The position numbers and the translations under genes are program-made. A stretch of 64,000 nt of DNA, from NCBI GenBank assembly GCA_029547025.1, contig JAKPQA010000074.1, positions 1 through 64,000 on the forward strand. Reading direction: 5' to 3'. Below, one piece after another: positions 48,947 to 56,983 of the stretch. Numbering within the stretch: the stretch's first letter is position 1; each line of letters begins with the position of its first letter. Below the pieces are notes generated by a model. That model did no database searches, was not told the origin of the DNA, and saw only the letters and a program-made list of their open reading frames with translations. The stretch is from Armatimonadota bacterium. GTDB taxonomy: Bacteria > Armatimonadota > Zipacnadia > UBA1398 > JAKPQA01.

Positions 48947-49220
48947 GGCCAGGTCTGAGCCCTGGTTGTCCGACCTCGCGGATCGCCCTGGCACAAGAGA
49001 GCCCCTCGGGTCGGAGTGTCTCGCCTCCCTGTTGAAGGGTGAATGGCGCCCCGTCGGCGAGCGCACCGAGTTCCCCGGCGTCTCCATCCGTCACACAGAC
49101 TCGAGGCGGCCGCCGTTACTCCCCGTACTGCTGGACGCGCTGAAGCTGCTCTCGATGGCGTGGGAAGTCCTGCCGCCCAGGCAGCAGCCCGCCGACGAGA
49201 CGACCCAGGCGGAGGGCTGA
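48939..49220 (+). CDS. Small hypothetical protein at the end of the signalling operon
   Basis: ATG 48939 overlaps the upstream stop by 8 nt; 93 codons, MSEARSEPWLSDLADRPGTREPLGSECLASLL... Confidence 0.55.
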   Translation: MSEARSEPWLSDLADRPGTREPLGSECLASLLKGEWRPVGERTEFPGVSIRHTDSRRPPLLPVLLDALKLLSMAWEVLPPRQQPADETTQAEG

Positions 49221-49310
49221 CTCGACGGCGCCGCCCTGCTCGCCGCCAGTGCCGACGTCGCCAGGACCGCGCTGCGGCGCGCGAGCCGCGATGGGGGGCG
49301 CGGCCGCAGG

Positions 49311-51557
49311 CTATCTCCGCCAGCCGGCCCGCGAGGCCCGAGGGGCCCGGTCCGCCGCCTCTGCTTGCGCCACGATCTCGAACGGCAACGCAGGCAACAC
49401 TCCGGCCGCAACCCGTCGTGTTGTTGCCGGCTTGCCGCCCTGGGCCTTGGTCTCGAGTTCCGCGTACAGCTCGACGATCAGATTGTCGACGTACCCGGCC
49501 GGCGGGGAGTCACTACCGGCGCTCAGTGTCAGCAGCAGGCCGCCGGGCACTGGCTCGACACCGTCCAGCGCGATCCCCGCCGGCGGCTCGCTCAGCGAGA
49601 GCCGAACCATCGACAGAAGCGGCCCGGCCGGCGAGTTCACCCGCACCTGCACACTCCCGCCCGCCGGGACCCGCACCGGCCCCGCGTCAGCCCAGGACAC
49701 CGTCGGCACCCGCCCCCCCAACCCCGTCGTCGTCGCGAGCAGCTCCATCGAGGGCACCAGGTGCCGGTACGCGAAGGCCTGCATCATGTCTTCAGCCGGA
49801 ACGGCTTCGTGAATCACCATCTGCCCAGCGATCGCCGCGGTCCCCTGCAGCCGCAGTGACACAGGCCTCCCGAACGGCTGCTTCGGCGCCGAGACCGTGA
49901 TGCGGATCGAGTCGAGCCCAGCCGGGACGCGCCCTCCCGCCAGCGCGTAGCCGGCTGGGGCATCAGCGAGCGAGACCTCGATCTCACCGTCGAAGCCGTC
50001 CTTGCGGATGGCGTGTACCGTCGCCGCGGCCGACCGCCCCGCCGGAATGCTCAGGCTCGAGGGCGTCACCCGCAGTGCGAAGTCGGGTCGGGGCCCGCTC
50101 AGACGAAGCCGGTAGCCATAGCGTTCGCCCCCATGCTGCTGAACATCCGACACGCGGACGAAGTACGGGCCATCTGCCGGTAGCTCCGCCCTCACATACG
50201 AGTCGGCGTGGTGCGTGATAAGCCCGGCCCCGGGGTCGGGGCTATCGTCGTTCCACGCGATGATCTTGCCGGCGCCGTCCATGAGCCGCACCAGCGAGTC
50301 CAGTTCGGAGCCGAGCCGACGAGCACTCACCTCGGCGACGACTGTCTCCCCCGCCCGGCCATCGAAGCGGTACACATCCACATCGCCCGCCCGCTCAATC
50401 CGGCCGCTCACACACACAGGCAGACGGACACTCTGCGCACGCTCCAGGCCATCGTTCGGCTCGGCCTCAACGCACTCAGGCAGCTCACCGCCCCAAGGGG
50501 CCATCGGGGTCAAGCCTAGCGGCTCGCCACCAGGCGCCGCCTCGGCCACAACCAGCCGGTACACGAAGTCCTCTCGCCCGCGGTAGAGCGCGTCGCGCAC
50601 CTCGATCTCATACTCGCCATCGCTAGGCACCTCGTACAGCAGCCGAGGGTCCGGATCGAAGCCGTTGTCGTCGCAGAAGGCCACCTCGGTCCCTTTGGGG
50701 TCGCGCAGGGCCAGCACCGCCTGGAACCACCCGGGTACCGCGTCGGCCAGATAGGGCATGAGCCGGCGCGCGTGGACTTCGATCTTCAGCCGCTCCCCTT
50801 GCCGCGCCGCGAAGCGGACTCGGTCGACATCGCCGGCCAGGACCTGTCCGTTCAGGACGAAGGCGGACTCCGCCGTCTGTTGCCGACTCCCCGGTCGGTC
50901 GTTGGGCTCGCTCTCGAGCAGTTCCGGCGCCGCACCAACCTCAAAGCGCAACGGGTTCGACAGCCCCATGGGACCCGCCAGTCGGATCTCGCGGCCGCCG
51001 GGCACCGCGTTCGCGTCGATGCGGACCTCGAGCAGCACCGTCTCGGCGATAGCCCGCTGGGGCGGTTGGAGGTTTCGTGGGCTGAAGAACCACCGGGCCA
51101 GCTCCACCAACTCCGGCAACGTCTTGCTGTCCAGATCGCGAAGCAACGGGTGATCGGGCAGGTTCAGCGGCTTTGCATCGGGCGCGCGCGGCGGGACCCG
51201 GCGCCGCAGGACGCCGAGCGTGTGTGCCGGACCCCGCTGGTCTTCCGGTATCTCGGCAACGCGCTTCTCCGCCGCCTCGGAAAAGTGGCGAGCCACTTCC
51301 TCGAGCAGGTCCTTGTTGAGAGGGGTTGGCGGGCCGCTCGGCCGCGCCACCGAAGCCCGTACCCCCGCACCCGACACATGAGCCGCGTTGACCCCGCGCA
51401 AGAACTGGCCCCCGACGATCACCCGCACCGTGCCGCCACGCTGCCCGCCCGCTGGGTACAAGTACCCCACGTGGGGCGATCGGATGTCCGCCTGGCCCCA
51501 GCACGCACTGGCCCACAGGAGAAGCGCGGACAACGTGGCCCTACATGAGCTCCGCAA
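49311..51557 (-). CDS. Secreted protein with bacterial pre-peptidase C-terminal (PPC)-like domains
   Basis: Signal MRSSCRATLSALLLWASACWGQA; repeated EAEPNDGLERAQSVRLPVCVSGRIERAGDVDVYRFDGRAGETVVAEV and ESEPNDRPGSRQQTAE...GDVDRVRFAARQGERLKIEV. TTG start overlaps the DUF1501 stop. Confidence 0.82.
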   Translation of the reverse strand: MRSSCRATLSALLLWASACWGQADIRSPHVGYLYPAGGQRGGTVRVIVGGQFLRGVNAAHVSGAGVRASVARPSGPPTPLNKDLLEEVARHFSEAAEKRVAEIPEDQRGPAHTLGVLRRRVPPRAPDAKPLNLPDHPLLRDLDSKTLPELVELARWFFSPRNLQPPQRAIAETVLLEVRIDANAVPGGREIRLAGPMGLSNPLRFEVGAAPELLESEPNDRPGSRQQTAESAFVLNGQVLAGDVDRVRFAARQGERLKIEVHARRLMPYLADAVPGWFQAVLALRDPKGTEVAFCDDNGFDPDPRLLYEVPSDGEYEIEVRDALYRGREDFVYRLVVAEAAPGGEPLGLTPMAPWGGELPECVEAEPNDGLERAQSVRLPVCVSGRIERAGDVDVYRFDGRAGETVVAEVSARRLGSELDSLVRLMDGAGKIIAWNDDSPDPGAGLITHHADSYVRAELPADGPYFVRVSDVQQHGGERYGYRLRLSGPRPDFALRVTPSSLSIPAGRSAAATVHAIRKDGFDGEIEVSLADAPAGYALAGGRVPAGLDSIRITVSAPKQPFGRPVSLRLQGTAAIAGQMVIHEAVPAEDMMQAFAYRHLVPSMELLATTTGLGGRVPTVSWADAGPVRVPAGGSVQVRVNSPAGPLLSMVRLSLSEPPAGIALDGVEPVPGGLLLTLSAGSDSPPAGYVDNLIVELYAELETKAQGGKPATTRRVAAGVLPALPFEIVAQAEAADRAPRASRAGWRR

Positions 51558-52869
51558 GCAGCCCACCCCCCGCGACCCCGGCCGGCGCGGGAAGCAGCGA
51601 CCCGCCTTCGGCACCGCGCATCGGCATCGGGCCGTCCGGGTCGATCCCCAGCAACGTGTAGATGCTCCGGATGACCTCGCTCGGATGCACCGGCCGCTCC
51701 AGAACCTCGGATCCCGTGGCATCCGACTCCCCGACCACCAGCCCGCCCCGGAACCCGCCGCCGGCGACCACCGTCGAGAAGCAGTTGCCGTAATGGCCCC
51801 GCCCGCCGTTCCACGGCTCCTCCCACTGCACGCGCGGGGTCCGCCCAAACTCCCCGCCCCACCATACGATGGTGCTGTCGAGTAGCCCCCGCTCCGACAA
51901 GTCGCCGATCAGCGCGGCCATGCCCTGATCCATCTGGGGCAGCTTCTGACGCATGGTCTCGAAGTGCCGCTTGTGTGTGTCCCACCCCTGGTAGTTGATG
52001 GTCACGTAAGGCACCCCGTGCTCCACCAGCCGCCGCGCCACCAGACACGACTGCCCGAATGTGTTCCGTCCATACCGATCCCGCATCTCGGGCGACTCCT
52101 CGCCCAGGTCGAACACCTTCCCCCCCTGCCCGAGGATCAGGTCGTACGCCTTCGCCTCACAGCCGTCGAGCTGCTCGAACAGCTTCTCGCCCGGCATCGC
52201 GGCCCCCAGTGAGTCCAGCGAGTGCAGCAAGTCGCGCCGCGCCTGCTGTCGCTCGGCCGTCACGCCCTCGGACACGATCCCCTCGACGGCGAACACCTTC
52301 TGGTTGGGGTCGCCACCGGTCGCGAACGGCTTGTACCGGGCGCCGAGGAACCCGGCCTCCGAAAACCGTCCCTGCGACTGGGTGAGCACGATGTAGGGCG
52401 GAATCAAGCCCTCATACCCGTGGTCGTAGCCCCTGAACAACGACACGACCGCACCGGCCGACGGATACACGCTCCCGCCGGGCTCGCGTCCCGTCTGGAC
52501 GATGTACGACGCCGTCTCGTGTGCGTTGACCCTGTGAGTCATGCTGCGGATGATCGAATACTGGTCCGCCAGCCTGGCCAACTGAGGCAAGAGCTCACCG
52601 ACGAAGACCCCGGGCACGTTCGTCTCTATCGGATGGTCTAGCGGCCCGCAGTAGTCCCGCCCGGCTTCCGGCTTCGGGTCGAAGGTGTCCAGGTGCGATG
52701 GCCCCCCCCACATCCAGATCTGGATCACGGACTTGGCCCTGGGAGCCGGCGGCGTCGGCTGCGAACGCGCCCGGCCGGGACCCAACAAGGCCACGCCCGC
52801 CGCACCCACCAATCCCCGCCTCAGCAGCTCCCTGCGCGTGAGACCCGCGCCACATCGTTGCCCGTCCAT
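51541..52869 (-). CDS. DUF1501 domain protein with Tat-type signal
   Basis: GLTRRELLRRGLVGAAGVALLG Tat-like motif; KSVIQIWMWGGPSHLDTFDPKPEA...SIIRSMTH...WWGGEFGRTPR. Confidence 0.93.
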   Translation of the reverse strand: MDGQRCGAGLTRRELLRRGLVGAAGVALLGPGRARSQPTPPAPRAKSVIQIWMWGGPSHLDTFDPKPEAGRDYCGPLDHPIETNVPGVFVGELLPQLARLADQYSIIRSMTHRVNAHETASYIVQTGREPGGSVYPSAGAVVSLFRGYDHGYEGLIPPYIVLTQSQGRFSEAGFLGARYKPFATGGDPNQKVFAVEGIVSEGVTAERQQARRDLLHSLDSLGAAMPGEKLFEQLDGCEAKAYDLILGQGGKVFDLGEESPEMRDRYGRNTFGQSCLVARRLVEHGVPYVTINYQGWDTHKRHFETMRQKLPQMDQGMAALIGDLSERGLLDSTIVWWGGEFGRTPRVQWEEPWNGGRGHYGNCFSTVVAGGGFRGGLVVGESDATGSEVLERPVHPSEVIRSIYTLLGIDPDGPMPMRGAEGGSLLPAPAGVAGGGLLAELM

Positions 52870-52947
52870 CGGCCCCTCCTCCAACTGCCGTCGGCGCGAG
52901 ACTGGCCGGCCATACCGAGGACTCGCACGGCGGAGTCCTCCGCCACC

Positions 52948-53200
52948 CATTGGCGGTAACTGAGGGCTCCAGTGGCCCATCAGCCTGGTTGCGGAGGGGC
53001 GCCATGGGGGGAACCACGCGTCTCCCAGCGTGGTGGGCCCCCAACGCGCCCGATCGGCACGCGCCAACGTCGGGCCGGTCAGGGGCCCCGCGCCCTCTGG
53101 GCACACCCCTGCGCGGCCCCTCCGAAAGACCAGGCGGGCGTTCCCCGCGACCTTCGCGAGACCCAGCCGCCCGGCCCAGGGCCCTATGTTACCGCCAATG
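52948..53200. repeat. Intergenic element bounded by perfect 13-bp inverted repeats CATTGGCGGTAAC ... GTTACCGCCAATG
   Basis: Exact 13-mers at 52948-52960 (+) and 53188-53200 (-), flanking a hairpin-rich non-coding stretch; related copy at 60354-60464. Confidence 0.75.
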
Positions 53201-53278
53201 CCTCCGCCACCTCACCGGTGGTCGGACCCTATCCGGCCCGCGCCGGCCGCAAGGCCCACGTGGGCAGATCGCCAGCCG

Positions 53279-54844
53279 CTAATGCCGGCACAGGAACTCC
53301 TTCGTGTTGATCAGTGCCCACGCCAGATCCTCGACAGCCTGCTTGGGCGTCCGACCGCCCGCCTCCAAGTAGGCGGATGCGGTCGCGACTTCGGTCGGCG
53401 TCGGCGGGCGCGACAGGACCATGTAGTAGACCGCAGTCACCTGATCCCGCCGGTTGCCCCTCCTGAGGGCGATGGCTGCTCTGAGCCGCGGGCTCGTCTC
53501 GAGCATCCGCCGGATGTCCGTCGAGTTCAGGGTGTAGAGGCGCTGCGCATCGGTCGGCTGGCCGCTCCGTTCCGAGTCCGTCCCCGTGTCCCGCGCCGGG
53601 CGGCCGAACATCTCGAGGAACGAACTCGAAATACTGCCATCCGCCAACTCGATGGCCCGCTCGTCGTCAGGCACGTACGTGAACGGCTCGGGAATCGCGC
53701 TAATGTAGTGCTCCGGCTCCGCGCCCAGCCACCGCAACGCATCGTTGAGCACTTCGGCCTCCAACTGCCGCACCGGGTAGTAGGCGAACAGTGCCGCCGC
53801 CTCCGGGCCGTCGCTCTGCGGGATCGACGACTGCTGGTAGGTCCGCGATGTCAGAATCAGTCGGTACAGGGCCTTCAGGTCGTAGTGGCTCGCCACAAAT
53901 GCCTGCTCAAGGTAGGCCAGCAGCTCGGGGTTCGATGGCGGGTTGTCAGGCCGGATGTCATCCGGCTCCTCGACAATCCCACGGCCGAGCAACCAGGCCC
54001 ACACGCGGTTGACGATAGCTCGCGCGAACCATGGATTGCCATCCGCCAGCAGCCAGTCGGCGAAGACCTGTCGCGGGTCTTGGTCGGCCGCAATATGCAC
54101 CGCTGTGCCATCCGGGAGAGTGGCGTCGAACGGCCCCAGCGGCGTCGGGTCGAGGCACACGATCTCCTCTTTCCATTCGTCGGTCTTCTTGTACGCCACC
54201 CGAAAGAAGAAGCGCGCCAGGTTCTCCCGCTCGGTCTGCGGCCAACTCGCAAGCCGCGTCCCCATGAACGTCAGCGCCACGGCTCCGGCGATGTCCTCGG
54301 GCTTCCGGCCCTGCACAGCACGGTAGAAGTTCGCCGGCGGTACCCGGAAAGCGCTGCCACTCGAGGTCAGCAGCTCGCGCGCGAACAGGTCGTAGGGCTT
54401 GTTGGTGGCCATGGCCTCGCGGACCCAGCGCTGGTAACACTGAACCGCGTTGGGCCACAGGTTGATGGGAAACTCCGCCTTGACCCGGAGCACATCACAC
54501 CACTTCATCGCCCAGTAGTCGGCGAACTCCGGGCGCTCCAGCAGCGAGTCGATCAGTCTCGCGCGCTTCTCCGGCCGCCGGTCTTGCAGGAAGGCGCGCA
54601 CAACCAGGGGCTCCGGCAGCGTGCCGATGATATCCAGGTGTGCCCGGCGCACGAACACCTCGTCGGAGCAGAGGTAGGCCGACTCGATGCCCGCAACCTG
54701 CAGCGAGGCACCGACGAGCTCATCAATGCGCGTCGCGGGCACGACCTCATCCGGCCGTTCGAAAGGCGCCACGGCCGGCGCCCGTGCGTCGACCGCGCTC
54801 GAGACGGCAATAAACGCCACCGCGCCCCACAAGGCTCCCCTCAC
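53279..54844 (-). CDS. DUF1549/DUF1553 domain protein (PSCyt2/PSD1-like)
   Basis: FVRRAHLDIIGTLPEPLVVRAFLQD...YWAMKWCDVLRVKAE (DUF1549); NPWFARAIVNRVWAWLLGRGIVEEPDDIRPDNPPSNPELLAYLEQAF (DUF1553). Confidence 0.93.
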   Translation of the reverse strand: MRGALWGAVAFIAVSSAVDARAPAVAPFERPDEVVPATRIDELVGASLQVAGIESAYLCSDEVFVRRAHLDIIGTLPEPLVVRAFLQDRRPEKRARLIDSLLERPEFADYWAMKWCDVLRVKAEFPINLWPNAVQCYQRWVREAMATNKPYDLFARELLTSSGSAFRVPPANFYRAVQGRKPEDIAGAVALTFMGTRLASWPQTERENLARFFFRVAYKKTDEWKEEIVCLDPTPLGPFDATLPDGTAVHIAADQDPRQVFADWLLADGNPWFARAIVNRVWAWLLGRGIVEEPDDIRPDNPPSNPELLAYLEQAFVASHYDLKALYRLILTSRTYQQSSIPQSDGPEAAALFAYYPVRQLEAEVLNDALRWLGAEPEHYISAIPEPFTYVPDDERAIELADGSISSSFLEMFGRPARDTGTDSERSGQPTDAQRLYTLNSTDIRRMLETSPRLRAAIALRRGNRRDQVTAVYYMVLSRPPTPTEVATASAYLEAGGRTPKQAVEDLAWALINTKEFLCRH

Positions 54845-55111
54845 GCGTCGAATCCTCCCACTCCCGCCCGAAGGCCTACCACACGCCCTGCGACGACAAC
54901 ACGACGGTTCTCAGCCATACTGCTGCCATCTCCTGTAACCCTCCACAACCCCTACGGGTCTCGCAACCAACCCCGCGCAGTCCTGACGGCACCCATCGGC
55001 CATACTTGTCCCGGACGCCAAATCCCCGCCCAGAGGACACACCGGCTCCGAAGCCGAACTCCCCACCCGCCGTGACACCGGGTGCGGTAGCCGACGATAG
55101 GACCTCACTCC

Positions 55112-56038
55112 ATGACTTCCCGCGAGCGTGTTCTCACGACCATCGCCCGCCGCGAACCCGATCGCGTGCCCTACAACCTGCGCCCTTCCCACGAGCTACT
55201 CCTGCAGTTCCGTGCACACGTGGGCGAGGGCGACTTCGCCGACCACTTCGGCCATGATGTCCGGTATGTGAGCCTGGCACTCCCCGAGAGGCCCGCCCAC
55301 GTCCCGGAAGACCAGTGGACGCCCACCCCAACGCCCGCTGACATCGCCGCAACAGCCGTCGCCACCGCCCGACTTCACGGTCGCGGGCTGGCCGTCTGCG
55401 GGGCCTACGCGTGCGGCGTGTTCGAGCAGGCCAAAGCCTGGCTCGGTGACGAGGGCGCCCTCGTGGCGCCTTTCGAGGACCCCGCCGGCCTTGCGCGAAC
55501 GCTCGACCGGATCACCGAATGGAAAGCCTCCATCTACGGCGCCTACGCAGAGGCTGGCGTCGACATCGTCTGGATGGGCGATGACCTCGGAAGCCAGCGC
55601 TCACTCGTCATGAGCCCCGAGCACTACCGCCAGTGGTACCGTCCACGACACCAGGAGCTCGTCGAGCATATCCGCTGGCGCGGCCCGTCGGCCCAGATCG
55701 CCTTCCACTGCTGCGGGCACGTCACGCCGCTGATCCCCGATCTGATCGAGATGGGCATCGACGTGCTCGAAGCGGTCCAGGCCGAGGCCATGGACATCGC
55801 TCAACTCAAGCGCGAGTTCGGACGCGACATCAGCTTCTGGGGTGGGGTAGGGGCCCAGAGCATCCTCGCCCGGACCGAGCCCGACGAGGTGATGGCCGGC
55901 GTCCGGGATGCCCTGGCCATCATGGCCCCCGGCGGCGGCTACATCGCCGCCCCGTGTCACACCCTCACCGACGAGGTCCCTTGGGCCAGCGTCATCGCGT
56001 TCCATGAAGCCGTCGTGCGATTTGGAGGATATGGGTAG
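55112..56038 (+). CDS. Uroporphyrinogen decarboxylase/MtaA-like methyltransferase family protein
   Basis: MTSRERVLTTIARREPDRVPYNL; FHCCGHVTPLIPDLIEMGIDVLEAVQ; GGGYIAAPCHTLTDEVP. Confidence 0.87.
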   Translation: MTSRERVLTTIARREPDRVPYNLRPSHELLLQFRAHVGEGDFADHFGHDVRYVSLALPERPAHVPEDQWTPTPTPADIAATAVATARLHGRGLAVCGAYACGVFEQAKAWLGDEGALVAPFEDPAGLARTLDRITEWKASIYGAYAEAGVDIVWMGDDLGSQRSLVMSPEHYRQWYRPRHQELVEHIRWRGPSAQIAFHCCGHVTPLIPDLIEMGIDVLEAVQAEAMDIAQLKREFGRDISFWGGVGAQSILARTEPDEVMAGVRDALAIMAPGGGYIAAPCHTLTDEVPWASVIAFHEAVVRFGGYG

Positions 56039-56857
56039 ATGAGGATTTGGGACTGCCACTGCCACGCCCGAGGCAACGAGACCGCCGACCAGGTCCTGCG
56101 CTGGATGGACGACGCCAGGATCGACCGCATCAACCTCTTCGCCCGCTATCCCGGTCCGGTAGACGGCCAGTACCGTCGCGACGACGCTCATGAGTCCATC
56201 GACCACATCGCCCAGATCCAGGCCGCCGATCCCGACCGCATCTACGGCCTGATCTGGGCCGAGCCGCGCACACCGGGCATGGTCGAGGAGATCGAGTACG
56301 GCATCGTCGAGAAGGGCCTGCGTGGGATCAAGATGATCCCGCGCCACTGGTCGCCCACCGACGAGATGCTCTTCCCCATCTACGAAAAGATGCAGGCCCT
56401 CAGGAAGCCGATCCAATTCCACTCGGGCATCCTCTATGGCTTCGAAGACAGCTCGCGCTTCTGCCAACCGGTGCTCTACGAGGTGCTCGTCAACTTCCCC
56501 GGCCTGCGGTTCTCCTTGGCCCACATCGGTTGGCCGTGGGTCGATGAGTGCATCGCCGTGTTCGGCCGCTTCCGCGCGGCCGTCGGCTACCAGACCGCCA
56601 ACTGCCAGATGTGGGTGGACACGTGCCGCGGCACGCCGGACGCTTGGCGCGAAGAGGCCCTCCGCAAGACCATCGCCTTCTGCGGCTCGGAGCACGTGAT
56701 GTTCGGAGTCGACGCCACGCCGGCAACCTTGGTCGGAAACGCTCCGGTGCACGTGGCCAAGGACTTGGCCCTCTTGCGCGACATCATCGGCCTCAGCGAG
56801 ACTCAGATCGACCAGTTCTTCTGGGGTGCCTGTGAAGCGTTCTACTCGCCCCAGTAG
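56039..56857 (+). CDS. Amidohydrolase-2-family metal-dependent hydrolase
   Basis: MRIWDCHCHARGNE (HxH), FSLAHIGWPWVDE, EHVMFGVDATPA. Start abuts the upstream stop. Confidence 0.88.
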   Translation: MRIWDCHCHARGNETADQVLRWMDDARIDRINLFARYPGPVDGQYRRDDAHESIDHIAQIQAADPDRIYGLIWAEPRTPGMVEEIEYGIVEKGLRGIKMIPRHWSPTDEMLFPIYEKMQALRKPIQFHSGILYGFEDSSRFCQPVLYEVLVNFPGLRFSLAHIGWPWVDECIAVFGRFRAAVGYQTANCQMWVDTCRGTPDAWREEALRKTIAFCGSEHVMFGVDATPATLVGNAPVHVAKDLALLRDIIGLSETQIDQFFWGACEAFYSPQ

Positions 56858-56983
56858 CCGGCCGCTGCCATCCCGAGCGCGTCGCCTGTACGCCAAGGCC
56901 GGCGAATGGCACACGGCGAAAGGATCCGGCGACGTCTCCTGGCGCGGGTTGCGAGCCGCCGCGCCCCCATATCGGAGGTCCCC

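Noticed and set aside
53030-55075. 681-aa plus-strand ORF
   Set aside because: Antisense to the clear DUF1549/DUF1553 gene; Arg/Pro-rich low-complexity translation typical of open antisense frames in high-GC DNA.
55601-56914. 437-aa minus-strand ORF
   Set aside because: Antisense to the UroD-like and amidohydrolase genes, both strongly supported.
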